DNA of 64,000 nt from Oscillospiraceae bacterium (GTDB lineage: Bacteria; Bacillota; Clostridia; Oscillospirales; Oscillospiraceae): NCBI GenBank assembly GCA_017516925.1, contig JAFXAQ010000036.1, forward strand, positions 1 to 64,000, read 5' to 3'. Shown in pieces: positions 33,322-43,380 of the stretch (position 1 is its first letter; each line of letters starts with the position of its first letter). Under the pieces are notes generated by a model. It was given only the letters and a program-made list of their open reading frames with translations, did no database searches and was not told the origin of the DNA. A program made the position numbers and the translations under genes.

Positions 33322-34464
33322 TTACTCGGTAATAGGTTCGAGCATAATGCTGCGGACGGTGTCAATCTGCTCCTGGGTGATACCCAGAGACAGCCAGAAA
33401 TTCTCTGCTTTTTCCTGATAGGTGTCGCCCTCCAAGGCTTCAAAGGCAGACAGGAAGCCAACCATCCAGTCGTGCCCCTTGGTATCGCCCTTGGCATAGG
33501 ACCTGGCGGACATATAGCTCATTTCGTAATCCGCAAGCAGCTGCTCTCTGGACATTCCCAGCAGCGCGCCCACGTAGAACATCAATGTACCGGCCCGGTC
33601 TCTGCCGGAGGAGCAGTGCGCATACAGGGGATAGCTGTCCGGATCTGTAAACACCAAAAATTCGTTCCGGACCTCCTGGGCATACTTGTCGGAAAGCGAA
33701 TTGGCATAGTCAATTCCCCGGGTGCTGATATATTTTACCCGGTCCCCCAGAGGAGAATGGATGCCGTCCCAGCCCGCATCTGTATCTGTCCGCAGGTCCA
33801 GGTCGGACTTGAGACCATACACACCCACAACCTTTTCAATTCCCGCTTCCGTAATCGCATCAAACTTGGTGCCACGGTAGATCATACCCTGCTTGACCCG
33901 GTACTTGCCGTCAGCGGTTACGTAGCCGCCCAGGTCCCGGGCATTGGTCACGCCGTCGATGGTCAGCCAGCGAGGGGTTTCGGCGGTGTTGAAGCAGAAT
34001 ACGGTGGAGTAGTTATCCCCGGAAGCGGTGTGGGTCACTACCTGCCAATAATAGGTAGTCGCCACAAACAAATCTTCCAACAGGGCTGTAGGCTCGGCGG
34101 TTTTCACCTCCACCGCATCGGAAAAGTCCTGCTTTGTGGTGTAGATGACCGTATAACCGGTGTTTTCCGCTTCGGTGGTCCAGGTCAGGGTCACCGGCAC
34201 AGCGGCTGCCACGTCCTCGGTTCTGGCTTCGGCTACCGTCAGCCCCTTGCCCAGCACGTGTCCGTCCAGAAAGTCTACCAGCTCCTGATTGATGAGGGTT
34301 ACTGTTTCGTTGTTCGCCGGTGTCCGGGTGAGCAAAAGCTGTTTTTCGGTCACCTGGGTTTTAAATTCACCCTCTGCGGCTTCATAGATTGCGTTGTCCT
34401 CCTTAGCTGCGCAGCCGGGAAGCACCAACACAAGGGCAAGAATTACTGCCCAAAATCGTTTCAT
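33322..34464 (-). CDS. Secreted lipoprotein tyrosine/dual-specificity phosphatase
   Basis: A 380-residue lipoprotein (lipobox LPGC, Cys ~18). Residues 80-165 look like a fibronectin-type beta domain (PVTLTWTTEAENTGYTVIY, TYYWQVV). From ~175 comes the protein tyrosine phosphatase fold of the Y_phosphatase3 type: TNARDLGGY, RGTKFDAITEAGIEKV, DLRTDTD, and the P-loop YAHCSSGRDRAGT with HCX5R. It is 12 bases after the exporter genes, so may be co-expressed. The target is unknown: phosphoproteins or phosphoinositide-like host compounds are possible for this family. Confidence 0.85.
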   Translation of the reverse strand: MKRFWAVILALVLVLPGCAAKEDNAIYEAAEGEFKTQVTEKQLLLTRTPANNETVTLINQELVDFLDGHVLGKGLTVAEARTEDVAAAVPVTLTWTTEAENTGYTVIYTTKQDFSDAVEVKTAEPTALLEDLFVATTYYWQVVTHTASGDNYSTVFCFNTAETPRWLTIDGVTNARDLGGYVTADGKYRVKQGMIYRGTKFDAITEAGIEKVVGVYGLKSDLDLRTDTDAGWDGIHSPLGDRVKYISTRGIDYANSLSDKYAQEVRNEFLVFTDPDSYPLYAHCSSGRDRAGTLMFYVGALLGMSREQLLADYEMSYMSARSYAKGDTKGHDWMVGFLSAFEALEGDTYQEKAENFWLSLGITQEQIDTVRSIMLEPITE

Positions 34465-34476
34465 ATATTTACTCCT

Positions 34477-36357
34477 TTATGATTTTTGCAGCAGCTCTTT
34501 TTGTTGCTGCAGGGTATAGAGCTTATGGTAGCGTCCGTGAAGGGAAAGCAGCTGTTGGTGGTTGCCCTGCTCCAGAATTTCGCCCTGAGAAAGCACAATA
34601 ATATTATCCGCATTCTGGATGGTGGAAAGCCGGTGGGCTACCACCAGAACCGTGCCGATATTGCGCATTTTTTCCAGAGAATCCTGAATGAGCACTTCCG
34701 TTTCCGTGTCGATGTTGGCAGTTGCCTCATCCATAATCATCACAGCAGGCTTATGCAGCACCGTCCGGGCAAAGCTTATGAGCTGCCGCTGACCGGCGGA
34801 GAAGTTGTTGCCACGCTCCCGGACCTCGTGGGAAAGACCGTCAGGCAGATTTTTCACAAAGCCGTCGGCATTGACCAGGCGCATTGCCTCCCAGACCTCC
34901 CGGTCAGAGACCTCCAGACCCAGAGCAATGTTATCCCGGACCGTACCGGAGAACAGGAATACGTCCTGAAGCATCTGTCCAAAGTGACTGCGCAGGCTGG
35001 AAATTTTAATTTTCCGGATGTCGATTCCGTCCAAAAGAATTTGTCCCTTCTGGATATCGTAATTCCGGCAAAGCAGGCTTAAAATGGTGGTTTTTCCCGA
35101 GCCGGTGGCGCCTACAAAGGCAACCGTCTGACCCGGCTGGACCTTAAAGGATACACCCCTCAGCACCCACACATCCGGCTCATAGGCAAACCAAACGTCA
35201 CGGAACTCGATTTCGCCCCGGATTTCCGGGACCTCAATGGCATCGGCTTCGTCCACAAGCTCCGGCTGGGTGTCCAGCACCCGGAAAATCTTTTCCGCCG
35301 AGGCATATGCCTGCTGCAGGGCATCAAACTGGTCCACAATGGCAAACAGCGGGCGGTAGAACTTGGAGTTATACATATAGAAGGACACCAGAACGCTGGC
35401 TGTGATGGTCTGCCCCAGAAAATCCGTTTCCTGAATGTAGCCCTTGCCCGCAAAGTAAAACAGCGCCAGCAGGGAGCAATAGTTTATCATCTGAATCAGG
35501 GGGCGGAAAAAGCTGGCAATGACAATTCTTCCCTGCCGTGCCTTTTTCAGCCCATCACTGCGCTGCAAAAACTCCTCCATTTTCCGGTCCTCCCGGTTGA
35601 AAATCTGGGTGATTTTCATTCCGGACAGGTTCTCCGACAAGAAGGCATTCAGGGCGGTGTTGGCATCTGTCACATTTCTGTGGGCGTTGCGGAAGAACTT
35701 CCGGAACACGTAAGCCAGCAAAATGGTATAGGGCATAAAGCACAGCATTACCAGGGTCAGCCCATAGTTGAGCATCAGCATTGCCACCACCACCGCAATG
35801 ACCACCATCACGTTTTTCACCAGGGTAACCAGCACATTGGTAAACAGATTGGACACACCGCTGGGGTCGTGGACAGCCCGGGTCACCAGCACACCCACGG
35901 GAATGTGGTTGAGCTGATTGTGGGACAGACACTGGATGTGGTCATATACAGCCTGACGGAGCTTGGAGAGAATTTTCTGACCCACACTTTGCAAAATCAG
36001 CGCCTGCAAATAGGTGCAAAGCATACTCACTGCCAGCACCGCTACATACACGATAATAATGCTGTAAAGCTCCGCCAGCTCAAAGCTCTCTGACAAAAGC
36101 TCCTGAATATCACCTATCAGCAGCGGCGAAATCACGTCGTGGGCGACGGAAATGAGCATTACCACCAGGGCAATGGGGAACATATACCAGTATTCCTTGG
36201 CATAGCCCAAAAGCCGCAGCAGCAGCGCCCAGTCCGACATCTGCCGGTCCAAATCCTTGGGCTTGTGCTTTTTAAAAACAAGGTACGCCACGATGGTGCA
36301 CAGGCTGAAAAGCCCAATAATGGCACCTAAAATCAAAATCGGAGAATACTCACCCAT
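34477..36357 (-). CDS. ABC exporter, membrane-ATPase half-transporter (subunit 2)
   Basis: A 626-residue type-1 ABC exporter with six helices in the first 340 residues and a C-terminal ATPase. Walker A GATGSGKTT, Q-loop LQDVFLF, signature NFSAGQRQLISFAR, Walker B AVMIMDEATANID and H-loop HRL are present. The signature FSAGQ departs from LSGGQ, and Walker B keeps the catalytic Glu. The start is the ATG at 36357, overlapping the partner's stop by eight bases. Together they form a heterodimeric BmrCD/LmrCD-type pump. Confidence 0.9.
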   Translation of the reverse strand: MGEYSPILILGAIIGLFSLCTIVAYLVFKKHKPKDLDRQMSDWALLLRLLGYAKEYWYMFPIALVVMLISVAHDVISPLLIGDIQELLSESFELAELYSIIIVYVAVLAVSMLCTYLQALILQSVGQKILSKLRQAVYDHIQCLSHNQLNHIPVGVLVTRAVHDPSGVSNLFTNVLVTLVKNVMVVIAVVVAMLMLNYGLTLVMLCFMPYTILLAYVFRKFFRNAHRNVTDANTALNAFLSENLSGMKITQIFNREDRKMEEFLQRSDGLKKARQGRIVIASFFRPLIQMINYCSLLALFYFAGKGYIQETDFLGQTITASVLVSFYMYNSKFYRPLFAIVDQFDALQQAYASAEKIFRVLDTQPELVDEADAIEVPEIRGEIEFRDVWFAYEPDVWVLRGVSFKVQPGQTVAFVGATGSGKTTILSLLCRNYDIQKGQILLDGIDIRKIKISSLRSHFGQMLQDVFLFSGTVRDNIALGLEVSDREVWEAMRLVNADGFVKNLPDGLSHEVRERGNNFSAGQRQLISFARTVLHKPAVMIMDEATANIDTETEVLIQDSLEKMRNIGTVLVVAHRLSTIQNADNIIVLSQGEILEQGNHQQLLSLHGRYHKLYTLQQQKELLQKS

Positions 36358-38125
36358 TGAGGCTACCCCCTTCCTCACTCAGCCGCTGTAAAAGCGAAAG
36401 CTTCCGGTAACCGGGGCAGGTATCCAACAGCGCCTGATGGCTGCCCTGGGCAACCAGGCAACCGTCCTCCAGAAAGAGGATTTTGTCCATTGCCTCCACG
36501 GTGGAAATCCGGTGGGCAATGACGATGGTGGTTTTCCCCTGGCGCTCCCGGTGGAGATTGGAAAGAATTGTTTTCTCTGTGGCGGTGTCCACCGCAGAAA
36601 CGGAATCGTCCATAATCAGCACCGGCGCATCCTTCAGCAGCGCCCGGGCAATGGAAATCCGCTGCTTCTGACCGCCGGAAACAGTGACACCACGCTCACC
36701 CAGCACCGTTGCATAGCCCTGGGGGAAGCCCTGAATATTTTCGTCCACATCCGCCAGCACCGCCGCATTCCGGGCATTTTCCGGGGTATTCACGCCGAAG
36801 GCAATGTTATTTTCAATGGTATCGGAAAACAGGAAGTTATCCTGGGGCACGTAGGCAAAGCCTTCCCGCAGGTCGTGGAGCTTCACAGAATTGATGTCCT
36901 CGCCGTCTATAAACACGGTGCCGTCGGGCACATTGTAGGTCCGCAGCAGCAGGTCCACCAGGGTGGTCTTGCCGGCGCCGGTTTTGCCCACAATGCCCAC
37001 CTTCTCCCCTGCCTTGATGGTAAAGGAAATATCCTGCAGCACGTTCTTTTCTCCGTCCGGATAGCGGAAGCTCAGGTTCTCCACCCGGATTTCACCCTTG
37101 ATTTCCGGCATCGGCTTGGCATCAACCGCATCCACCACATCCGGCTTTGCATCCAGCAGCTCTTCAATCCGGGTCTGGGATGCCTTGCCCCGGCTTACCA
37201 GGTCAATCAGCTCGCTGACTGCCATCACCGGGTAGATGATATTATTAAAGTAGGCATAAAATTCCACAATCTGTCCGGCATTGAATTCTCCCTTGTACAC
37301 CAGGTAGCCGCCAAAGCCGAAAATAACCGCCACAACACTTTGAATAAACAATGTCACCAGCACACGCATCAGCACCGACGCCTTGGTGTGGGCAACGTTG
37401 GCTTCCTCGTTTTCCCGGTTCAGCTTCTGGAAGGACATCATCTCCACAGCCTCTTTCACAAAGGCCTTGACCACGCTGATACCGGAAATCCGTTCCTGGG
37501 CAAAGTCTGCCAGTCTGGAATAAGCCTCCTGGCGGACCTTCCACTTTTTGGTCATATGCCGTCCCATCAGAACCGCAATGGTTATCAAAAGTCCCATGGG
37601 CAGCATGGAAAGCAGCGTCAGGGGCACGTTCATCCGGAACATTTTCCACAGCGCCATCACACCGATAATGACGGCATCGGCAGTCATCACCGTGCCGTGT
37701 CCCAGACATTCATTGATGGTGGTCAGGTCATTGGTGAACAGACTCATCAGGTTGCCCACCTTGTTGCGGCTGTAAAACTCTGCGCTTAAAAACCGGGCGT
37801 TGGAGAACATCCGGTTCCGCAGCTGCGAGGTAACGTGGACGGAAAAGCCGAAGAAAAAGAACCGCCACAGAAACCGTCCAAAGAGCATAATCAGGATGAT
37901 TTTCAGCATAGGCATACAGACCTGGTCCAGCAAAAATGCCATATCAAAGGTCATCGTTTCGCCCTGATGCTCCACCACACCGGCAGTCAGTCCGTTGACC
38001 ACCAGCTGGTACTTTTCCGGCAGCATCAGCATCATGGAATCTTCTAAAAGAAGCAACAAAACACCCACCAGCAGCAGCCAGCCGTAGCGCAGATAATATC
38101 GGTTTATATGCTTTCCAAACAGCAT
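36350..38125 (-). CDS. ABC exporter, membrane-ATPase half-transporter (subunit 1)
   Basis: A 591-residue half-transporter. Walker A GKTGAGKTT, Q-loop VPQDNFLFS, signature TVSGGQKQRISIARAL, Walker B VLIMDDSVSAVD and switch AHRIS are present. The residue after Walker B is Asp (MDDS) instead of Glu, so this nucleotide site is probably degenerate, as is usual for one half of heterodimeric exporters. Residues 60-95 form an extracellular segment. First gene of the operon. Confidence 0.92.
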   Translation of the reverse strand: MLFGKHINRYYLRYGWLLLVGVLLLLLEDSMMLMLPEKYQLVVNGLTAGVVEHQGETMTFDMAFLLDQVCMPMLKIILIMLFGRFLWRFFFFGFSVHVTSQLRNRMFSNARFLSAEFYSRNKVGNLMSLFTNDLTTINECLGHGTVMTADAVIIGVMALWKMFRMNVPLTLLSMLPMGLLITIAVLMGRHMTKKWKVRQEAYSRLADFAQERISGISVVKAFVKEAVEMMSFQKLNRENEEANVAHTKASVLMRVLVTLFIQSVVAVIFGFGGYLVYKGEFNAGQIVEFYAYFNNIIYPVMAVSELIDLVSRGKASQTRIEELLDAKPDVVDAVDAKPMPEIKGEIRVENLSFRYPDGEKNVLQDISFTIKAGEKVGIVGKTGAGKTTLVDLLLRTYNVPDGTVFIDGEDINSVKLHDLREGFAYVPQDNFLFSDTIENNIAFGVNTPENARNAAVLADVDENIQGFPQGYATVLGERGVTVSGGQKQRISIARALLKDAPVLIMDDSVSAVDTATEKTILSNLHRERQGKTTIVIAHRISTVEAMDKILFLEDGCLVAQGSHQALLDTCPGYRKLSLLQRLSEEGGSLNG

Positions 38126-38152
38126 TCCCTCACCCCCCTTTTTTCTACTACT

Positions 38153-38180
38153 TTTATACCATTTGCCGAAAATTTGTCAA
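38153..38180 (-). promoter_or_regulatory. ABC exporter promoter
   Basis: Minus-strand TTGACA (38180-38175), 16 bases, TATAAA (38158-38153). Confidence 0.65.
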
Positions 38181-38317
38181 CGATTGTTACTCTCCGTTTT
38201 CCCGGATTTCGGAACCTTTCCACGGGTTTAACCCACAAAAACCCACATTCCCCTGTTTTTTTCGCCGAAAACAAGACTTTTTTTCATAAGGGGAAATTAT
38301 TTTTTGCACATAAAAAA

Positions 38318-38392
38318 GGAACGGCACGCAGGCCGTTCCCTACTGATTGCCACAACCAGTCTGCGGACTGGTTTCGCAATGACAAAGGAAGC
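38318..38392. repeat. Two adjacent palindromic repeats
   Basis: GGAACGGC-ACGCAG-GCCGTTCC (38318-38339), then ATTGC..AACCAGTC-TGCG-GACTGGTT..GCAAT (38346-38380). The second has the ATTGC...GCAAT frame also seen at 44590-44697. The rest of 38181-38417 is AT-rich with no gene that I can see. Confidence 0.65.
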
Positions 38393-38416
38393 TTGTCCAT
38401 TGTCAAGTATTTCCGT

Positions 38417-40111
38417 TCATCGTTTGGTGAGTGCGTCCAGGGTACCAAAGACACGCTCCAGGGGCAGGTTGTCTGCCCGGCGGTTCATATCCTTTTCCAG
38501 CCGGCGGAACAGCCGCAGCCACTGGTCCGCAGACCAACGGTCCGTGGCAACCGCCACATAATCGCAGCCCTCGGGGCGCCATTTTCCCACAGCCCGGACA
38601 AAGCCCCTGCCGCAGCCCAGCGCCATAGCCCAGGGAAGCATCGCAAAGAAATGCTCCGGCTGCAGCCGGCAAAGGCTCTGCTGCTCTTTTTTGCATAGGT
38701 ACCGTCGGAAGCCCAAAGCCTGGGCAAGCATTTCCCGTCCCTGCCGGGTACGGCGTCCGCCCCAGCAAAGAAGCAGTCCTGCCACCGCCAGAGAGAGCAC
38801 CATAGAAAGGGCGGTGTTGATATCTCCTGCCAGCGCGCCGAAGGCAAGCCAGAAGGCTGCGCAGCTTGCGCTGATTTTCAGCTTCCGGGAGTTTTGCAGC
38901 AGCAGCCCCGGACCAATGCCCTGCAGGTACCAGCCGCTGAAAAAGCCGGCAATTGCCATTACCACCAGCAAAAGCCCCTGCAAAACCGCGCCGTCTGCCA
39001 TTGCCACCGCCAGGGAGGCGCCACCAAACAGACCGATGCCGGAGGCCAAAAACCGGAAAATATTGCTGTTCCCGGAAAACCGGGTGAATAGCTCCCCCAC
39101 ACCGATGCGCTGGGAGGCGCATTCCCGGTACAGCTGGGCATACCGGCTTTCTGCGGTGTCCACGGTTCTTCTGCCGCCGAACAGCTTGCGGAAAATCCGC
39201 TGCTCATTTTCGGCGCATTCGTTGCCCATCTCCATCCGCTTTTGCAGCACCACCCGTCCTTTCCGGGGCAGGATGGCAAGATAGCCCAGCTGCGCCCAGT
39301 GCAGCACCGTCAGGGTCAGATTCATTCCCTGACCGCACAGCAGGCTTCCCATCTGTCCGGGGTGATAGCCCTGGGGCGGCTGGGTTGTGGCTGCAGGCTT
39401 CAGGGGCAAATTCCACAGCGCCAGCAGCCAGTACAAAAGCGCCAGCGCCCCGCAAATGACCATGGCGGTAATGCCCCAGTGATAATCCTGAGACTGGACA
39501 ATGGACTGGGGGAACATCTCCTCCGTAACAGAGAGGGTCATATACAGGGTTTCGTGGTCCTTCATCGCCTTCAGGGAGCTGCCGGAAATGGTATTGCCGC
39601 TTAACTGGTAGGTCAAATCCTCCTCAATCCGCGCCTGATGGTAGCCGCTGACAAAGCCCGGCAGCACCTCTACCGCCCCGGGCAGGGTCACGGAAAAGGT
39701 CAGGCTCTGCACCGGATACGCAAAGCCCGACAGCAGGGGCAGCTTCATTTGCAGACCGGATTCGGTGGCTTCAATCACATCGTGGAGGTTGTAATGGATA
39801 CTCACCGTCACGTCGCCTACCACGTTCCGGGTCAGCCGGGACAGGTCCAGATACCGCACGTCCCCACTGCGGGCGGCAGACATCCGGGCGCCGTTTACCG
39901 TCACACCGGAAGCGTCCAGCGGAATGGGAAACTGCAGCGTTTCCAGCGGCTCCTCCAGATGCAGCGTTACCGTGGTGGTAATCTGGCAGCTGCCGTCAGA
40001 GGACACCGTGGCAAAGCTCTCCTGAGCAGACGCCCCGGTGGCAGCAGACACACCCAGCGCCAAATATGCAATTAAAAGAATTGTCAGCACCAGGCTTGTC
40101 AGCTTTTTCAT
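38417..40111 (-). CDS. DUF2207-type membrane protein
   Basis: A 564-residue protein: signal sequence (1-25), an extracytoplasmic beta domain (25-195) ending near a first helix at ~215-232 (ITAMVICGALALLYWLLALW), a soluble segment, and more helices at ~345-450. This is the DUF2207 architecture. The C-terminal ~100 residues are cytoplasmic. DUF2207 proteins are of unknown function. Its start at 40111 lies seven bases after the lipid-kinase stop, so it ends a five-gene run. Confidence 0.7.
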   Translation of the reverse strand: MKKLTSLVLTILLIAYLALGVSAATGASAQESFATVSSDGSCQITTTVTLHLEEPLETLQFPIPLDASGVTVNGARMSAARSGDVRYLDLSRLTRNVVGDVTVSIHYNLHDVIEATESGLQMKLPLLSGFAYPVQSLTFSVTLPGAVEVLPGFVSGYHQARIEEDLTYQLSGNTISGSSLKAMKDHETLYMTLSVTEEMFPQSIVQSQDYHWGITAMVICGALALLYWLLALWNLPLKPAATTQPPQGYHPGQMGSLLCGQGMNLTLTVLHWAQLGYLAILPRKGRVVLQKRMEMGNECAENEQRIFRKLFGGRRTVDTAESRYAQLYRECASQRIGVGELFTRFSGNSNIFRFLASGIGLFGGASLAVAMADGAVLQGLLLVVMAIAGFFSGWYLQGIGPGLLLQNSRKLKISASCAAFWLAFGALAGDINTALSMVLSLAVAGLLLCWGGRRTRQGREMLAQALGFRRYLCKKEQQSLCRLQPEHFFAMLPWAMALGCGRGFVRAVGKWRPEGCDYVAVATDRWSADQWLRLFRRLEKDMNRRADNLPLERVFGTLDALTKR

Positions 40112-40118
40112 AAATACC

Positions 40119-41045
40119 TCACACTTTTTCTAATTCCGGCAAACGCAGGCTTGCAGCCTTCGGGTGGAAAAACCGCAGCTTTTCCTTCGCCACGGAAAAG
40201 GATATTTCCTTGGCAAGACGCAATTCGCCGTCTAAATTCACCGGGGTTTCCCGGTCGCAAATAATCTTGATTTCCTCGGTACGGAAATGCTTAATCAGGT
40301 GGGGCAGGCTGCGGTACTGACCGTCCTTATACTTGCCCACCACCTGAGGCACCTGCAGCCGGGAGACCTTCTCCACCAGCAAAATATCCAGCTTTCCGTC
40401 GGTGGGGTCCGCATCGGGAACCGGGTGGAAGCCGCCGCCGTAGTAGCTGCCGTTGCAGACGCAAATCATAGTCATTTCCTGATCAAAGCGCTGCCCGTCT
40501 ACTTCCACCACATAGTGCTCTCCAATGCCCCGGAGCACATTGACCACCGTGGACACCGCATAAGCTCCGAAGCCGCTGACCAGAGGCAGCCGCTTATAAT
40601 TGGATACGTCCGTACCAATCCGGGCATCCAGCCCCACGGAGCAGATATTCAGGGCATAGTCGCCGTTGCAGCGGATTAAATCCATTTCCGTTTCCCGGGC
40701 ATCCAGCAGCTGCTCCAGGTCAAAAAAGCTCTCGGGCTTATCAAAGACCTTCACAAAATCGTTGCCGCTGCCCCCGGAAAACACCGTCACTGCCGCATTG
40801 GGGCAGCCCACTGCGCCGTTGACCACCTCATTTAAGGTGCCGTCGCCGCCGCAGGCATAGAGCAGCACGTTTTCCCCGGACTTTGCATAGTGCGCCGCAA
40901 TCCGGGTGCAGTCTCCCGGGGACCGGGACACGTGGATTTTGTAAGGCAGCCTGCGCTTGCCGCAGCTTTGTTCAATTTTGGCTTTGTATTCCTTTGTCCG
41001 GTTCCGGGAACCGGCTACCGGATTGATAATAAATACGTGCTTCAT
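40119..41045 (-). CDS. Diacylglycerol-kinase-family lipid kinase
   Basis: A 308-residue DagK/YegS-type kinase. FIINPVAGSRNRTKEYK opens the fold. ACGGDGTLNEVVNG is the nucleotide loop and FSGGSGNDFVKVF the second glycine motif; DADPTDGKLDILLVE is typical of the C-terminal beta domain. It phosphorylates diacylglycerol or a related lipid at the membrane. Overlaps the methyltransferase gene by four bases. Confidence 0.9.
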   Translation of the reverse strand: MKHVFIINPVAGSRNRTKEYKAKIEQSCGKRRLPYKIHVSRSPGDCTRIAAHYAKSGENVLLYACGGDGTLNEVVNGAVGCPNAAVTVFSGGSGNDFVKVFDKPESFFDLEQLLDARETEMDLIRCNGDYALNICSVGLDARIGTDVSNYKRLPLVSGFGAYAVSTVVNVLRGIGEHYVVEVDGQRFDQEMTMICVCNGSYYGGGFHPVPDADPTDGKLDILLVEKVSRLQVPQVVGKYKDGQYRSLPHLIKHFRTEEIKIICDRETPVNLDGELRLAKEISFSVAKEKLRFFHPKAASLRLPELEKV

Positions 41046-42172
41046 TTTTTCCTCTGATTGTCCGTAAACATATAATAGTCACATTTAATCTTGCCGTTGT
41101 AGAATTTCCGCTTTTTGTCCGCCCGCTTGCCGAACCAGTGCTCAAACTCCGGCTCAGAGGTGATGACGAACTTCTTCCAGCCATCGGCATACTTCAGGTG
41201 GCGACCCAAAGCGCCATACAGCCGCTGGGCAGACTGCTGCTCCAGCATCCGCTCTCCGTAGGGGGGATTGCAGACCAGAATGCCGCTATCACAGGGCAGG
41301 CTCATTTTGGTGGCATCGCCATCTTTGAAGGTCACGCAGTCCGCTACCCCGGCTTTTTTGGCATTGGCAAAGCTTAAGCTGACACAGGCAGGGTCACTGT
41401 CTGAGCCCATAATCCTGTAATCGCCCCGAAATTCCTTGTCTCTGGCTTCTTCTCTGGCTTTTTCCCAGATGTCCTTGGACAGCCAGGGGTATTCCTGGGC
41501 GGCAAAGCTCCGGTTTAAGCCCGGGGCCCGGTTCTTGGCAATCAGCGCCGCCTCGATGGGGATGGTACCGGAGCCGCAGAAGGGGTCCCAAAAATATTCT
41601 CTGCCCCGGAACCGGGTCAGCTGTATCATACCGGCGGCTAAGGTTTCGTGCAGGGGGGCATCGTTGCCCACCGCCCGGTAGCCACGCTTGTGCAGACCCT
41701 GACCGGAGGTATCCAGACACAGGGTCACGTTGTCATTCAAAACCGTAAAATGCAGCTGGAACTTCACACCGGTTTCCGGCAGCCAGGAAATGCCGTACTT
41801 CTCCCCAAGGCGCCGGGAGGCGGCTTTCTTGATAATCGCCTGACAGTCCGAAACGCTCATCAATTGGCTGTTTAAGCAGTGCCCCTTTACTGGGAACTGC
41901 CCGTCTGCCGGGATAAATTCCTCCAGCGGCGCTGCCAGCACGCCCTGAAACAGCTCCTCAAAGCTTTTGGCGGTAAACTGCGCCAGCACAAGCATCACAC
42001 GCTCTGCGGTGCGCAGGCAGATATTTGCCCGGGCAAGGGCATTTTCATCCCCGGTGAAGAACACACGTCTGTCCTCCACCCGGACGTTTTCCATATTCAT
42101 TCGCCGAAGCTCATCCCCGGCAAGCCCCTCCAAGCCGAACAGGCAGGGGGCAACAAACGTCAATTCTTGCAT
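41042..42172 (-). CDS. THUMP-domain class I rRNA methyltransferase (RlmL/YpsC-like)
   Basis: A 376-residue protein. A THUMP-containing N-terminal part (1-155) ends near VTLCLDTSGQGLHKRGYR, the usual linker. The Rossmann methyltransferase carries FWDPFCGSGTIPIEAALIA (motif I) and GILVCNPPYGERM (NPPY, N2-guanine methylation). The family modifies 23S rRNA at G2445-type sites. Length matches Firmicutes YpsC rather than the longer fused RlmKL. Confidence 0.9.
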   Translation of the reverse strand: MQELTFVAPCLFGLEGLAGDELRRMNMENVRVEDRRVFFTGDENALARANICLRTAERVMLVLAQFTAKSFEELFQGVLAAPLEEFIPADGQFPVKGHCLNSQLMSVSDCQAIIKKAASRRLGEKYGISWLPETGVKFQLHFTVLNDNVTLCLDTSGQGLHKRGYRAVGNDAPLHETLAAGMIQLTRFRGREYFWDPFCGSGTIPIEAALIAKNRAPGLNRSFAAQEYPWLSKDIWEKAREEARDKEFRGDYRIMGSDSDPACVSLSFANAKKAGVADCVTFKDGDATKMSLPCDSGILVCNPPYGERMLEQQSAQRLYGALGRHLKYADGWKKFVITSEPEFEHWFGKRADKKRKFYNGKIKCDYYMFTDNQRKK

Positions 42173-42175
42173 AGC

Positions 42176-42721
42176 TTACCTCAGAATTTTATTGGCCTTT
42201 AAGTACCGTTCCTCCTCGGAAAACACGCAGCCGCAGTACTTTTGCATATAAAAGCCCTGCTCCCGGGCATATTCCTGCCCGGCTTTGAAATAGGGGCGGA
42301 AGTCCCGGTAGAGAAACTCCACACCGTTTTCCAAAGCGGCACGCTCTGCCGTTTCCCGCATCAGCTGGTGGTTTTGGTAGGGGCTGATGAACAGGCTGGA
42401 GGTGAAGCTGTCAAAGCCCAGCGCCTTTGCCTGCCTTGCCGCTTCAAACAGCCGCATTTCGTAGCACTTGACGCAGCGGTTCTCAATATCCTCCGCCACC
42501 GCCCGGACAAAGGGGCGCAAGCCGTAGTCATTTTTTTCAATCAGGGGCAGCTCCACTGCGGCGGCATACTCCCGGAGGGTGTTCCGCCGGCTGCGGTATT
42601 CGGTAAAGGGATGGATGTTGGGATTGTACCAAAAGCCGGCAACGTCAAAGCCGTCTGTGCGCAGCACGTCCACGCACTGATTGGCGCAGGGCGCACAGCA
42701 AATGTGCAGTAAGGTTTTCAT
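42176..42721 (-). CDS. queH: Epoxyqueuosine reductase QueH
   Basis: A 181-residue enzyme of the last step of queuosine synthesis in tRNA. LLHICCAPCANQC near the start, ENRCVKCYEMRL at ~90 and KYCGCVFSEEE near the end supply the adjacent cysteines for the Fe-S cluster and metal site of QueH. The ATG at 42721 sits after CAGGTGA; an in-frame GTG at 42730 overlaps that site. No other queuosine genes are nearby, which suggests salvage or scattering. Confidence 0.92.
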   Translation of the reverse strand: MKTLLHICCAPCANQCVDVLRTDGFDVAGFWYNPNIHPFTEYRSRRNTLREYAAAVELPLIEKNDYGLRPFVRAVAEDIENRCVKCYEMRLFEAARQAKALGFDSFTSSLFISPYQNHQLMRETAERAALENGVEFLYRDFRPYFKAGQEYAREQGFYMQKYCGCVFSEEERYLKANKILR

Positions 42722-42847
42722 ACTTTTCACCTGAAACGAATATTTTGTTCATTGTAACATATTTCTCCCCGGTTTGCAATCCTGCTGTGATAGAATACTT
42801 GACGAAGACCCCCGGCTTGGGTTATGATAAGTCCGTGGGGTGATGGT

Positions 42848-43330
42848 ATGGACGACCTTTTTTATATGAATCAGGCGCTTTTGCTTGCCAAAGAAGCCGC
42901 CGCTGCCGGGGAAGTGCCGGTGGGCTGCGTCATTGTCCGGGGCGGCGAAATCGTAGGTCGGGGGCGCAATGTCCGGGAGGCGGACAAGACTGCCCTGGGG
43001 CACGCGGAAATCGTAGCCATTGACGATGCCTGCAAAAAGCTGGGCGGCTGGCGGCTGTGGGACTGCACCCTGTATGTGACCTTGGAGCCCTGTCCTATGT
43101 GCGCAGGCGCCATTATCAATGCAAGAATTCCCCGGGTGGTGTTCGGCGCAAGGGATGAAAAATACGGCGCCTGCGGCTCCGTGTGCGATTTATTTTCTAT
43201 GAACTTTAACCACCGCCCGGAGGTCACTGCCGGGGTGCTGGAGCAGGAAAGCAAGGCGCTGCTGACAGACTTTTTTGAACGTCTGCGCCTGACCCTGAAG
43301 GACAGGCCTAAATGGAAAAAACCCGAATAA
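42848..43330 (+). CDS. tadA: tRNA-specific adenosine deaminase
   Basis: A 160-residue deaminase forming inosine-34 in tRNA-Arg. GHAEIVAID (His and Glu) and LEPCPMCAGAIINARI (zinc cysteines) are the signature motifs. GACGSVCDLFSMNFNHRPEV is characteristic of TadA. I use the ATG at 42848 after GGGGTGA; an in-frame upstream start at 42824 lacks a ribosome site. Confidence 0.95.
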   Translation: MDDLFYMNQALLLAKEAAAAGEVPVGCVIVRGGEIVGRGRNVREADKTALGHAEIVAIDDACKKLGGWRLWDCTLYVTLEPCPMCAGAIINARIPRVVFGARDEKYGACGSVCDLFSMNFNHRPEVTAGVLEQESKALLTDFFERLRLTLKDRPKWKKPE

Positions 43331-43335
43331 CTAGC

Positions 43336-43380
43336 AAAAAGAGAGAACCAGACGGTTTGTCCGTAGCGTTCTCTCTTTTT
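43336..43380 (+). terminator. tadA terminator
   Basis: A 13-bp stem AAAAAGAGAGAAC with its complement and an inner GACGG/CCGT stem, ending TTTTT. Confidence 0.8.
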